A DNA stretch of 64,000 bases from Molanna angustata (taxonomy: Eukaryota > Arthropoda > Insecta > Trichoptera > Molannidae), in assembly GCA_963576475.1 (NCBI GenBank), contig OY754971.1, forward strand, positions 528,501 through 592,500. Direction: 5' to 3'. This document shows, piece by piece, positions 26,701 to 34,037 of the stretch. Position 1 is the stretch's first letter, and each line of letters opens with the position of its first letter. The position numbers and the translations under genes are program-made. The notes below the pieces were generated by a model. It did not search any database, was not told the origin of the DNA, and saw only the letters and a list, made by a program, of their open reading frames with translations.

Positions 26701-29700
26701 TTATTATCAAAACTATAGCCGATAACTATTATTATTATTATCAAAACTATAGTCGATAACTATTATTATTTTCAAAACCCAAAAACTCTTAGGATTCTAT
26801 ACTATTTTTTTTTTTTTAACATGTCTACGTAGGGGACGCCAGCTATTAGGATTTGGGTCCATTTTACTCTTCCGAAGAAACGCACTACGTAGCGTTGGGA
26901 GGGGTTTGCAATCTAGAAAAGAGTTTATTAATTCGGATTTTAAAAAGACCCGGGTTGTACGAAGATGGAAACACAGAATTCGGAAGATCGTTCCACAGTC
27001 GGGCTGCTGTGTTAATAAAGGAGTTCGAGAAGCGACTTGTTCGTATATGTTGAAGGTCCACTGTGAATGGATGCTGCGATTGAGTGAAGCGAGTGACTCT
27101 GTTGCGAGTGGGTGGAGGAGGGACCAAAGATGCAAGTTCTTCTGAGCAATTCCCGTGGTAGTATCTATAGAATAAACTTAAAATACCGACTCTGCGTCTG
27201 TGTTCTAGTGATTGCAATCCATCAGTCAGTGATGGATCATCAATCAGACGTATAGCACGCCTTTGGACAGCGTCGAGGGTATTCAGTAGGTATTGGGGGG
27301 CGCCACTCCAGAGGTGACTGCCATATTCAATAATTGGGCGTATTTGCGCTTTGTAGAGTATACAGATCTGGGTCTTAGTAAAATATCTGCGCGCTCTATA
27401 TAGTACGCTCAATTTTTTGGAGGCGAGTTTCACCTTAGCTTCGATGGAGCCCTTGTAGTGTAATTGGTTCGTTATAGATACTCCAAGCAGGTCGATAGAG
27501 CTGCTGTTAGGTAGGGTGCTTCCGTTGAAAGACACTTGCAATTCATTGGGGTTTCTCTTCGCAGAAATTAGACAGGCTTGGGTTTTTGAGACGTTAAATG
27601 AAACAAGATTACTTTCACCCCAGGTATTGATTGAGTGGAGGTAGCTATTTATTTTTTGATGAAGGTCTTTCCGGGCTTCTGATATTTCACTCTGTTTAGG
27701 AGGTTTGTCAAAAGAGAAATTGTCATGGACTGTGCTGTCATCAGCGTAACAGTGGATGGGGGCGCGTAAGAGCAAGTCATTGATATGTAGGAGGAATAGG
27801 GTTGGAGATAGAATGGACCCTTGAGGGACTCCCGCATTAATGGAATGGGGAGAAGAAGAGCAACCGTCCACTACAGTTATGACTTCGCGATCTTTTAAAA
27901 AATTCGCAATCCAAGTACACAGAGACTGGGGTAGTCCATAAGAAGGGAGTTTCATTAAGAGACCTCGGTGCCAAACCCGGTCGAAAGCTTTAGAGATGTC
28001 AAGGGCGACAGTTTGAGCTTCTCCAAAGCGTTCCATAACTCGACCCCAAACGGATGTCACATACGCGAGTAGATCGCCACAAGATCGATTTCCACGAAAT
28101 CCATATTGGCGGTCGCTTAAAATTTTGTTTGCTTCGAGGTATGTGATCAACTTGGTGTTTAGTACCCTTTCCATTATTTTGGAGAGTACAGAAGTAATAG
28201 CGATGGGTCGGTAGTTAGATGGGTTGGAGCGATCACCTTTTTTGGGAATTGGGTGGATGACCGCTTTTTTCCAGTCACATGGGACAATACCAGTTTTAAA
28301 CGAGAGTTTGAAGAGTTTAGTGAGAACTGGGGCTAGTTCGGCGGAGCATTTTTTTAACACAAGAACGGGAATTCCATCTGGTCCATTAGCTTTGTTAACA
28401 TCCAACCCTCGGATGGCGAGTAAAACCTCAGAGAAGTTAATCCTTACTTCGTTCATTTTAAAACCACAATGTGGAACTGGTTGAGGAGTTTTTCCTCCGT
28501 CATCAAGGGTTGAGTTATCTGCAAATAATTTACCGAGAAGATTAGCTTTGTCGGTGGCAGAGTTAGCAATGGATCCGTCATGGTTCGTTAAAGGTGGAAA
28601 TGAAGATGTGCAAAAGTTCTGACCTATGGAGGTTGACAATGACCAGAATCTTCGGCTACCGTTAGGGCATGAGGAGAGTTTTTGACTTATATGTTGGTCA
28701 TGGAGTTTTTTAGCCTGATTAATGGTTTTTTTTTTTTTTTTTACTATGCTTATGTTCAAAGTCAACTTGAATACGCGTCACAAATTTGTAGAAAAAAATA
28801 GAGAAAGTGCAACGCGAATTTATAAGGTACGTTAACTATTGTACATTCAATCAATTTGATACTTACAATGAGGCCCTTGACTTTCACAAACTTTTTTTTA
28901 ATGTATTTTCAAGGCATTGCATCCTATTGGATGATTTGTGCCAAAAAATCGACAAATTAACATAAACAAATAAACTCAGATATTGTACTGAAATAAAAAT
29001 ATAAGAATTAAATTTCACAAACTTGCACCTCTGGTAAATTGAAGGTTATGTGCTGACCAACTTATGCTGTATAAAATTTTAAATGGCCTCCTTGACTCCT
29101 CATCTCTTCTATCCCAAATAAACTTTCACGCACCCACTAGGTCAACACGGCAATCTACACTATTTCATGTCCCAATAAGTAACACTAACTTCACAAAAAA
29201 CAATTTCATAACCAGATCATGCCAATCCTACAACACTAAATTCGGTGAAATAGACCTTTTCAATATCAACCTTGTCTCCTTAAAAAAACAATTGTACATA
29301 CGTTCCTAATCAGAAATGTAACGTAGCGGTGTTGAGTGATGAAGGTCAGGATGGAACTCTATGGGTGTAATAAGGTACAAGCAGCTCCCATTTCCCAATT
29401 GTCCCTATCCCAAAGGCCACCTCCTACCCGCCCCTTTCTTGAATTCGCAGATTTTTCTTTCTACTACATACTTTTATTTTTATCCTTTTTGTTTTCGACT
29501 TTTGACCATTAGCTTGTTATTAATGTTTGTTAACACGGAAAGCCTATAACTGGTGTATGTTTTAATTGTTGTTTTCTTTTGTACTTTATCTTTTGTATGT
29601 ACTGTTGGTTTTTCAATGCAATAAAATAAAAATAAAATAATTATAGATGTTATCAGAAAGGCAGGTATAGTACAGTGATATGTCTGATCTCACAACAGTA

Positions 29701-32700
29701 TTCCCTTGTTCGTTTTGTCTAGTTTATTTTAACACTGTTAACATTAACACTGTGCAGCAACAAGTTCCGGTGGCAGACCATTCCATGCATCCACAACTCT
29801 GTTGGTCAAGAAATGCCTCCACGGATTCCACTTGAAACTATGTTAAGCTTTAAACCATGACCTATTAAATTAGTATTTTAGTTGAGGCAGAACATCAGCT
29901 TCAGTCCAGGGTATTCATAGTGGTCTAAGGCCATTTTTCAGTTTGGTTAAACCTTTTCCCCACCCTAATATTATGAAGTTTATATTGATAGCTTTGAGTG
30001 CATGGCAAATAGCATATTATCAAATTCTGTGTCATCTTTACAACCCAAATTAAGTTTAATCAATCTAATACTGATATCAGTAGTGTAGAGTACGTAAAAT
30101 AATAGGTGATTAGTTTTCAATAAATAAACAATAATCCATTCCTCAATTATTTCATACTAGCTTTTATGTCCCGCCGTTGGCCAAGAATGTAATATTGTGA
30201 AGGAAAAAGCAATCGTTTTTATAATATTGTCACCCAATTATTTTGTAAAATCGGACTATGAAAAGTGGTTTGAAATATGATTGAATTTGATTGTAAAATG
30301 TTCAAGTGATGGCCACAACCCATTATTTTTTATAAAGTGTGAATGAAGTATAATATACAAAATTTCTGCAAGCATGGACTATGCGAAATGGTTTTAAATA
30401 TGACTGTTTATCAATGTTGTAAAGAGATTGGTTTGGCCACAACCCCCATTTTTAAATATTATTATCGAAATAAATTTTAATATGTACCTATTGAAAATTT
30501 AATAATTTTGGATGTTGGGATGTGGTTAACATTTGATTAAACAAATGTACTGAAAAGATCTAGTGTTGGTCACATCATAATATTCGTTTTTATATTTTTG
30601 CATCGAGTGTGCATTATATTTTTGCACAATAAGACTAATAGACTTAAAATTGACACAAAAGTCTACATTAACGAAGAAGAAGAAGACTTAAACTATGGTA
30701 AGTAGTTTTTAATTTGAATATAAAAGTTGTGAAGAGTTCAGTAATGGCCACAACCCCCATTCTTTAAATATTGTCAACTAAATCAAATGCGTAGGTGTTG
30801 AAAATTATTCAAAATAGGATGATATAAATGGTTTAAATTTGATTAAACAAAAGTATTGAAAAGATTCAAGTGCAGGTTACATCGTCACATCCCACAATCC
30901 ATTCGTTTTTACATTATGTATTTTCATCAAGTGTGCATATCGTTAATAATATTTCTGCACAATAGACTATTAGACTTAAAACTAACCCAAAAGTCTAAAT
31001 AAAAAAGAGAAGGATAAGTATAAGACTATACGAAATAGTTTGTATAAAAAACTATCCCAATGGTCTACGTAAAATAATTTAAAATACATAAAATAGAAGA
31101 ATAAGACTATTGGAAATAGATTGTATGAAAACAAACCAAAAGGTCTTCATAAAAGAAGAAGAAGATTAATCTATAGGAAATAGTTTGTATAAAATTCACC
31201 CAAGTTCTACATAAAATAAGAAAACGAAGAAAAAGACTAAAGGAAATAGTTCGTGTAAAAACTGACTACATAAGTAAGATCTACATAAAAAATATGAATT
31301 AGACAATAGGAAATAGTATGTATAAAAGCTCACCCAAAGGTCTACAAAAAAGAAGAAGAAGAAGAATTAGACTATTGGAAATAGTTTGTATAAAAACTGA
31401 CCTATAGGAAATAGTAAATATAAAAACTGATTCAAAGGTTATATAAAAGAATAATAATTAAACTATAGAAAAAGTTTGTACAAAAACTCACCTTTGGTCT
31501 ACATAATAGAAAAAGAAATTAATAAGACTATTGGAAATAGTTTGTATTAAAACTCTCCCAAAAGTCTACGTAAATGAAGAAGAAGAATAATTAGACTATA
31601 GGAAATAATTTTTATAAAAACTGACCCAAATGTATACATAAAAGAAGAAGAAGATGAATTAGACTATAGGAAATAGTTTGTATAAAAACTGTCCTAAAGG
31701 TCTACATAAAATTAAGAAGAAAAAGAAAAAGACCCGTTGCTTCAGGCCCTTCAGTACCTCCCGTCCCTTCAATCCCTCATTACGTCCCTTCCCTTCATTA
31801 CATCGCGTCCCTTCAGTCGGTTAAGAAAAGTTTAAATCCAGAAACCATCCTAGAAGAACCGCGAAGAGATGAAAGGACCTTCTTTTCCCAGGATACTCCA
31901 CCTTCATAGGTAAAATGACTAAATACACGAAGAAGAAGAAGAAAAAAATTCAAATCCAGATACCTGCGAAGATATGGAAGGAAAATTGGACCTTCTTCTC
32001 CTAGGATAGTCCACCTTCATAGGTAAAATGACCAAATACACGAAGAAGAAGAAGAATAAGAAAAAAGTTTAAATCCAGAAACCATCCCGGGCACACGCTC
32101 GACAATTCACCAAAGTTTCATTGTAATCGGACAAACGGTTTAGGAGCACATCGCATACAATTTTCCGATAGGAAATCAGTATATTGTTGATTTGTAAGTA
32201 AATAGTAATAGGTAGGTACCTACCTACAACAATATTCTAAATAAATTCTATTCATAACAAATTTTATTTGAATATCAGAATCTTTCCGTTACCATAGTTA
32301 CCATTCCAATACGTTAAAAATATCAAATGGTTTGAGACTTTTTTGAATATGTAGGTACCTACATTGGTTTGTTCGATGCCATAAAAATGAAAATTGTCAG
32401 AAAAATTAAATATTATTTACAAATTATGCAATTTTATTATGCCTATATCTTTACTAATAATAAGCACATTTTTACAATATATGTCTTAAAACTTGCTGTA
32501 ATGTCTTGTGTTTCATTGTATTATTTCATAATTACATTTATTTCAAAGGTTTATTATTTTCAAGAACATATTCATTCGGTGGGAAAATGAAATATTGTAT
32601 GAAAAGATATTAAAATGGCGGCGTTTATGTACAAAAGGCTTACTTTAAAAATAAGTTAAACATTATAATTATACCAAATATTCACCATGTTTTTCACTTA

Positions 32701-32969
32701 AACGCTAAGTTATACTTCAAAATATATTTTTTTTGTGTAAATACCTACTTCTAACTTTTAAACTAACAGATATTTGCGTGCAAAATGTACACTTTTTTGA
32801 CAGATATGACTAGGAAAATTTTGTATGAAAAAAATAATTATTTAAATATTTTTAAAATTCAGCATTTTAATCGCATTATTTTTAGCGTGACACTGCATCA
32901 GGTATACTGGTACATGTTCGCACTTAAATTAGATTTTTAGATGCTCTTGGTTTTTCAGAAGGCGTGAGA

Positions 32970-33034
<65 letters not shown>

Positions 33035-34037
33035 ACACACACACAGACACTAACATTTTGATTGCTTTATTACTTTAGATATCGGAAGTTTCAAAATAAT
33101 CTGGAAATGAAGTTTATTATTATGTATTTTTGTTTAAAAAATATATGTAGGTATATTATAAAAATACGCTGCATACAAATTATATAATTTATTTATTTAT
33201 TTACTCATAATGATAAAATGGCATAAAAGGGATTGTCAATCTCTAGAAAAAAAGTGTCTTATTAAAAAGTGAAAGTCCCATCAAACGGTGAAATCAAAAC
33301 TCTCACGATTACCCATATCATGAATATAATTTTTATATGGAGTTCTATAATATATTAAGATAGGTTTTGATTACCCATATCATGAATATAATTTTTATAT
33401 GGAGTTCTATAACGATAGGTTTTGATTACCCATATCATGGATATAATTTTTAATTATATTATTTTAACTATAATTATATCCATGATATGGGTAGTCGTAA
33501 AGGTTTTGATTTCACCGTTTGACCGGACTTGCCTCCCAGGATAGTCCATAATCAAAGGTTTCATATTGATATAATTTATGAAGGGTACCCTTACTTCAAT
33601 ACATTAGAGAGTTAAATATTAACCACAACCCACTTGTTTCAATTTATTCGCAATAACAAAGGTAGGTATAATACTCATGATATTACATGCAGAGAAGTAA
33701 TATTGCATGAATGCAATATTACTATTGCATTCATTAAAAACAAACTGGCCACCTTGCACAGAGTTTGCAATACAACTCAATTTTGTATGAAACCTCTACC
33801 TATGTAAAAATAATTTAATTATATTTAATTGACAGGGCTACTGGAACATACTGCGTCCACAAGATAACACCACCATTTTGTCCGTCTGACGAAAACGGAG
33901 GTGTCGGGGACTCTAGATGTTGTCTCACAGAGTCAACCAACGCTGGCTCCATCCAGAACCATACTCACTATCACAACAGGAATGGACTCAGAAATATCAG
34001 ACAGATGAATAGATTGAGACGATTAGACAGAGATTGA
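2451..34037 (+). CDS. Pancreatic-lipase-family secreted lipase, six coding exons, 5' end missing
   Basis: Joined exons 2451-2722, 12220-12343, 23543-23788, 24848-25030, 26142-26304 and 33836-34037 give 396 residues plus TGA with consistent phase at all five junctions. The product is an alpha/beta-hydrolase of the neutral (pancreatic-type) lipase family, which hydrolyses acylglycerol or phospholipid esters, usually outside the cell. Visible in order: a PHPIRD-repeat N-terminal region; a PDIHFILYTPSDP strand; the LLIHGYSGG oxyanion region; the nucleophile elbow GHSLGAH (Ser codon 23722-23724); GMDPARP with catalytic Asp (24853-24855); LCSH with catalytic His (26159-26161); and a Cys/Pro-rich tail. 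The triad is intact and there is no PLAT domain, as in insect phospholipase-A1/lipase-H-like members. The first exon begins inside a codon with no in-frame ATG, so the start and signal peptide must lie in an unseen upstream exon. Introns 1 and 2 are about 9.5 and 11.2 kb and full of transposons. Confidence 0.9.
2774..3075 (-). pseudogene. RTE-like LINE 3' end remnant (family 2)
   Basis: The minus strand reads GEERATKRILQNNPVGKRPL, GRPRQRLMDNVTRDLNVL and AWKAIVQEDKALPELYGHRK, and ends in (TAAG)n. The GKRPxGRPRxRWxD wording marks the C-terminus of RTE-type reverse transcriptases. A second copy is at 19646-19850. It lies 50 bp after lipase exon a. Confidence 0.6.
3437..4455. mobile_element. Repeat family with asymmetric inverted ends and terminal hairpin, copy 1
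   Basis: The left end ACTAGTTG(C/T)ATGTAA is followed by GAGATCCAACTGTCGAT. The right end is a hairpin (about 4404-4446), then CAGTTGGATA. A (CA)n tract lies at 4216-4254. Asymmetric inverted ends plus a 3' hairpin resemble Helentron-like (HINE) elements, but the superfamily is inferred. Copies 2 and 3 are at 8361-8680 and 63375-63556. Confidence 0.5.
4582..6264 (+). mobile_element. RTE-like non-LTR retrotransposon ORF, 5'-truncated, RT intact
   Basis: A 560-codon uninterrupted ORF begins at ATG 4582 and covers the C-terminal part of a LINE polyprotein. The reverse transcriptase has FIDLEKAYD (about 185-193), GVRQGCVLSP (243-252) and YADD (285-288). A C-terminal block follows with TLRWFGHMGRM, GRGRPRKGWHDHV and YPVRDMA. 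The upstream apurinic endonuclease domain is absent, so this copy is truncated and not autonomous. The stop is followed by (GTAT)n, like the short-repeat 3' ends of RTE-clade LINEs. It lies sense in lipase intron 1. At least seven shorter antisense copies of the same family occur in the window, most with disrupted frames. Clade assignment is by motif style. Confidence 0.85.
6290..6960. other. Intronic, no feature
   Basis: T-rich sequence after the LINE end, with (ATT)n near 6495. A short open frame at 6856-7077 runs into the hAT end and is not a gene. Confidence 0.4.
6979..7401. mobile_element. hAT deletion derivative keeping the transposase C-terminus
   Basis: The element is flanked by ATTTAAAT at 6971-6978 and 7402-7409. 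The right end reads TTTGACACCCCTG and the left CAGTCATGTCAAAT, a decayed copy of the CAGGGGTGTCAAA hAT end. On +, codons ending at 7213 read NKHRTRLTNEDLQS, FNIITTNMIPDINELV and SSSK-stop, the last residues of a hAT transposase (GTF2IRD2/ZBED-like). The rest of the transposase is deleted. Confidence 0.85.
7467..7718. repeat. Perfect 126-bp tandem duplication
   Basis: 7467-7592 and 7593-7718 are identical (start TTTTAATACTTTGTAGAGTG). A very recent duplication in lipase intron 1. Confidence 0.9.
7740..8265. mobile_element. IR-A MITE, fold-back copy
   Basis: The left arm (about 7747-7830) carries GAGAACCAAGAACTCAAGG and ACCTACAGGGCTTACGA. The right arm (about 8078-8215) is its complement, with GAACGTTGCGCAAGCGCATA. 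Diverged from the other copies. Confidence 0.65.
8361..8680. mobile_element. Same family as 3437-4455, internally deleted copy 2
   Basis: Left end at 8361, the same GGGGGGACGGGCATACAGACAC and CA-rich core at 8430-8480, and the right hairpin at 8624-8667. Confidence 0.5.
8690..9510. other. Intronic, no feature
   Basis: No repeat family or reading frame recognised. Confidence 0.4.
9517..9815 (-). pseudogene. RTE-like LINE 3' remnant with (GAA)n tail
   Basis: The minus strand reads GKTLRDRVRNVQIRKTCGIE, RHWRDHVVRMDSDRLAN and GRRLPGRPPKRWKDS, and then (GAA)n. This is an RTE C-terminal block, 5'-truncated. Confidence 0.6.
9905..10620. other. Intronic, one unexplained 61-codon minus frame
   Basis: 10088-10273 (-) reads YSSHDLQHITVILTGRNREL and then SAEVDSCPDVCALLVKPFRK. 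It looks protein-like but has no family, homologous neighbour or splice partner that I can see. Confidence 0.2.
10630..11880 (-). pseudogene. RTE-like LINE (family of 4582-6264), interrupted copy
   Basis: The minus strand matches the 4582-6264 element in two pieces, about 11639-11880 (LRINASKSKIMVFEKSESRT, LEQFDQYIYLGSIFQRNGRP) and 10630-11128 (the C-terminal end, GWHDHVNDILKDGNVRS). They are split by a later LINE insertion at 11148-11619. There are several frame breaks. Confidence 0.7.
11148..11619 (+). mobile_element. 5'-truncated LINE inserted in another LINE, with 19-bp target duplication
   Basis: It encodes IYQTIVRPALLYGSEYWTMY, EMRMLRWSAGVSLKDKIKSS and RRPEDHIVNQAM with a frame break, and ends (GAA)n. 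It is flanked by the direct repeat ATTCATAACTGGTCTAATT at 11129-11147 and 11620-11638. This is a target-site duplication that splits the older minus-strand LINE. Confidence 0.8.
11897..12121 (+). mobile_element. tRNA-derived SINE (family B)
   Basis: The tRNA-like head has box A TGGCTCAGTTGGTTGGG and box B GGGTTCGATTCCC. The body contains GAATGTGGCAACTTGTTATT and GTTAGTTGCCCGAGAAGCAA, ending in (AATA)n. It lies about 100 bp upstream of lipase exon b. Confidence 0.75.
12220..12343 (+). CDS. Lipase exon b: HG oxyanion motif
   Basis: The acceptor ctatataacag ends at 12219 and the donor GTAAGA starts at 12344. Phase is 0 in, 1 out. The peptide contains ETILLIHGYSGGDDKLP, matching the lipase LIHG(W/Y) oxyanion strand and loop. 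With exon c, the split codon G|CT makes Ala in KDAYLRTG, the expected family order. The exon is only 41 codons, so it is easily missed in the 20 kb between its neighbours. A SINE ends about 100 bp upstream. Confidence 0.85.
12655..12800 (-). pseudogene. 3' end of the 4582-6264 LINE family
   Basis: The 'accatcacgcca...' start is the reverse complement of the YPVRDMA-stop region. It is diverged and runs about 145 bp. Confidence 0.5.
13056..13083. repeat. (GT)n microsatellite
   Basis: A GT run of about 13 units, followed by G-rich degenerate GTGT sequence to 13130. Confidence 0.9.
13200..13905 (+). pseudogene. RTE-clade LINE C-terminal fragment, 221 open codons
   Basis: NMSKTKVMG, YVYLGHIM, KVYETCVLPVATYGLETM, QRAMERAMLGLSLRDRVRN, LKWRWAGHVAR and WRPRTTVRGVGRPPMRWRDD are the hallmark C-terminal blocks of RTE/BovB-like elements. 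It ends in GAAGAAGAAGAG. The RT catalytic core is absent. Confidence 0.75.
14320..14500 (-). pseudogene. Internal fragment of the 4582-6264 LINE family
   Basis: The minus strand reads VEMRSLRRMCGKTMYDRIRN and EDIRRECMIERD, aligned to residues 430-460 of the intact ORF, then breaks. Confidence 0.55.
15455..15565 (-). pseudogene. 3' end of the 4582-6264 LINE family
   Basis: The stretch from 'gggggtaggcagtgagaacc' to 'tacatgctcatc' matches the reverse complement of the LINE C-terminal end. Confidence 0.5.
15965..17095. repeat. Tandem array, about 45-bp unit, about 25 copies, with higher-order pattern
   Basis: The unit is AAGAATGAATATGTCCTTGAA plus ATAATTACATTT and an A/T spacer of changing length. 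Units with the variant GAATAGGTATGTCC recur at about 16210, 16443, 16677 and 16862, next to units with short poly-A spacers. This shows amplification in blocks of four to five units. Confidence 0.9.
17844..17911 (-). tRNA. tRNA-like sequence, probably a pseudogene or SINE head
   Basis: On the minus strand, GGTGGTG pairs with CACGACC with one mismatch. Box A is GTGGCAGAGCGGTTAGC, the anticodon arm CTGGATTAGCAATCCAG has a 7-nt loop (AGC at the anticodon position), and GAGTTCGAATC is box B. The T stem (CCGAG against CCTGC) does not pair properly, so a working tRNA is unlikely. Confidence 0.35.
18531..18580. repeat. Perfect hairpin, 19-bp arms, 12-nt loop
   Basis: ATAAATATGACATGTGCCG and its exact complement around GGTCAGAAATCA. 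Confidence 0.85.
18896..20822 (+). CDS. Candidate two-exon small secreted protein, four Cys, in lipase intron 2
   Basis: Unrecognised. Exon 1 (18896-19009) starts with ATG in acaacATGt and encodes a signal-peptide-like MYFLILLLNTVSIFITNNS followed by ENMQIHYTDWPSIFDGSHA. It ends in phase 0 at a GTAAGA donor. Exon 2 (20652-20822) follows a ttcagcag tandem acceptor in phase 0 and encodes MKCGVAIKFDRCKRK, YYTLFWCHGHNVCVNVFEI and a Lys-rich end. Its TAA overlaps an AATAAA word (20817-20822). The joined product would be 94 residues with four cysteines. The intron carries a SINE and a LINE remnant. The pairing rests on phase, splice sites and order only. Confidence 0.22.
19108..19330 (+). mobile_element. 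tRNA-derived SINE (family A)
   Basis: Box A GTGGCACAGTTGGTAAGCC, box B GGGTTCGATTCCC, and the body GGAAGAAATTGCCATACGGC and GCGCAGGGTGCAAGGAAGTG with an ATT tail. It lies in the intron of the small secreted-protein candidate. Confidence 0.75.
19646..19850 (-). pseudogene. RTE-like LINE 3' end remnant (family 2), second copy
   Basis: Closely similar to 2774-2975, with a few substitutions and the same 3' TAAG tail. It is truncated within the GKRPL block. Confidence 0.6.
20865..22660. repeat. Tandem array with 129-bp higher-order unit
   Basis: The unit mixes GTAAATAAAAACAGCAAGGA, ATATATATAACAAGTATATA and CAACGAGGAAGTACATAACA. The phrase gaggaagtacataaca recurs at about 21843, 21972, 22101, 22230 and 22359, exactly 129 bp apart. 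Edges (20865-21430 and 22400-22660) are less regular. A 290-bp unrelated segment interrupts at 21433-21720. Confidence 0.9.
21433..21720. other. Non-repetitive insert inside the 129-bp array
   Basis: Contains AGTATGCGCTTGCGTATACT (nearly palindromic), a less AT-rich stretch and CTCCTCCCTCGAACACGAGA. No gene or known element recognised. Confidence 0.4.
22670..23540. other. Intronic, no feature
   Basis: Small inverted pieces (ACTACCAATTA near 22690) but no gene or family recognised. It ends at the exon c acceptor. Confidence 0.4.
23543..23788 (+). CDS. Lipase exon c: nucleophile elbow GHSLG
   Basis: The acceptor actgttccag ends at 23542 and the donor GTATGT starts at 23789. Phase is 1 in, 1 out. 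It encodes YNVLLVDWGALC, a helix region, and LTCVGHSLGAHVCGIM with the catalytic serine at 23722-23724, ending IYRIIG. This is the most diagnostic exon of the gene. Its GC content is clearly higher than the flanking introns. Confidence 0.92.
23822..23880 (+). pseudogene. Very short LINE C-terminal remnant
   Basis: HGTCIKRG-like sequence with DKYKLLQ resembles the GHVxRxDKYxLLQ block of RTE-type elements. It sits just after the lipase exon c donor and is broken at once. Confidence 0.25.
24230..24840. other. Intronic, probably decayed transposon
   Basis: Several stop-broken frames and a short GC-rich patch near 24520-24570. Class not determined. Confidence 0.3.
24848..25030 (+). CDS. Lipase exon d: catalytic Asp
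   Basis: The acceptor tatgactcag ends at 24847 and the donor GTAATT starts at 25031. Phase is 1 in, 1 out. The split glycine codon gives IIGMDPARPL, carrying the catalytic Asp (24853-24855). It is followed by RLDAGDAQHVQVLHTNAG and a GHMDVCINGG segment, which match the family's VxVIHTNAG and GHVDFYPNGG blocks. Confidence 0.9.
25468..25502. repeat. Perfect hairpin, 16-bp arms, 3-nt loop
   Basis: ATAATTCTGTGATAAC, GGA, GTTATCACAGAATTAT. Weaker inverted AT-rich repeats flank it. Confidence 0.8.
25708..26127 (-). pseudogene. Degenerate pieces of the 4582-6264 LINE family before lipase exon e
   Basis: 25708-25760 matches the LINE 3' end ('cataccatcacgccatgtac'). 25985-26127 matches the internal part (minus strand NECVIEKDVINRMEADTLK). 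The second piece ends about 14 nt before the exon e acceptor. Confidence 0.55.
26142..26304 (+). CDS. Lipase exon e: catalytic His
   Basis: The acceptor acaaattacag ends at 26141 and the donor GTTTGT starts at 26305. Phase is 1 in, 2 out. It encodes NEALCSHIWSICYQAESL, where CSH holds the catalytic His (26159-26161), and then a Cys/Pro-rich stretch ending PMPIGQAAPH. Antisense LINE sequence reaches to about 14 nt before the acceptor. A 31-bp minisatellite starts about 100 bp after the donor. A competing GT at 26309 would break the phase. Confidence 0.85.
26402..26780. repeat. 31-bp minisatellite, about 12 copies
   Basis: The unit is GATAACTATTATTATTATC plus AAAACTATAG(T/C)C. Both halves are near-palindromic (GATAA..TTATC, ACTATAGT). 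It starts about 100 bp after the lipase exon e donor. Confidence 0.9.
26805..28765 (-). mobile_element. Jockey-like non-LTR retrotransposon, 5'-truncated, 626-codon ORF
   Basis: An open frame of 626 codons contains SRRFWSL, the RT motifs DISKAFD (256-262), GVPQGSILSP (312-321) and YADD (340-343), and the thumb and C-terminal region (RARRYFTKTQICILYKAQIR, AARLWNDLPNS). On the coding strand the copy ends in a poly(A) run (poly-T at about 26805-26819), as in jockey-clade elements. The coding-strand 5' end (about 28742) meets an A-rich run, consistent with 5' truncation that removed the endonuclease. There are no stops or frameshifts, so the insertion is fairly recent. It is antisense in the last lipase intron. 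Confidence 0.85.
28980..29309 (+). pseudogene. LINE C-terminal remnant
   Basis: LYKILNGLLDSSSLLSQI, FHAPTRSTRQ and NTKFGEIDLFN look like the post-RT end of a jockey/CR1-type polyprotein. It ends in AATAAAAT repeats about 310 nt downstream. Frame-broken upstream. Confidence 0.5.
30170..32095. repeat. Degenerate tandem and interspersed repeats rich in GAAGAAGAA
   Basis: 30170-30990 has four to six diverged units around TGGCCACAACCC (about 30309, 30431, 30739, with weaker ones between). 30990-31735 has about ten units of GGAAATAGTTTGTATAAAAAC plus a GTCTACATAAAA(GAA)n stretch. 31740-31815 is a CCCTTC-rich run. 31840-32090 has two to three units with CCTTCATAGGTAAAATGAC. It ends in a common arthropod repeat motif (cggtttaggag). 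Confidence 0.7.
32972..33047. repeat. (CA)n microsatellite
   Basis: An AC run of about 76 bp with one T interruption, in the last lipase intron. Confidence 0.95.
33273..33530. mobile_element. Fold-back MITE with internal direct repeats
   Basis: The inverted ends AAGTCC(CA/GG)TCAAACGGTG frame three internal copies of GATTACCCATATCAT. One more arm is at 57863-57925. It is 300 bp upstream of the last lipase exon. Confidence 0.65.
33696..33723. repeat. Perfect hairpin, 13-bp arms
   Basis: AGTAATATTGCAT, GA, ATGCAATATTACT, 110 bp before the last lipase exon. Partial repeats of TATTGCATTCAT follow. Confidence 0.75.
33836..34037 (+). CDS. Lipase final exon: Cys-rich C-terminus
   Basis: The acceptor taattgacag ends at 33835 and the stop TGA is at 34035-34037. 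Phase 2 joins AT|G to give MATGTYCVHKITPPFCPSD, which fits the family's GxYxLxTxxxPPF ending. It is followed by paired cysteines (SRCCL) and an Arg/Asn/His-rich tail ending RLRRLDRD. It lies 7.5 kb after exon e, across the jockey-like LINE and degenerate repeats. Confidence 0.85.
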
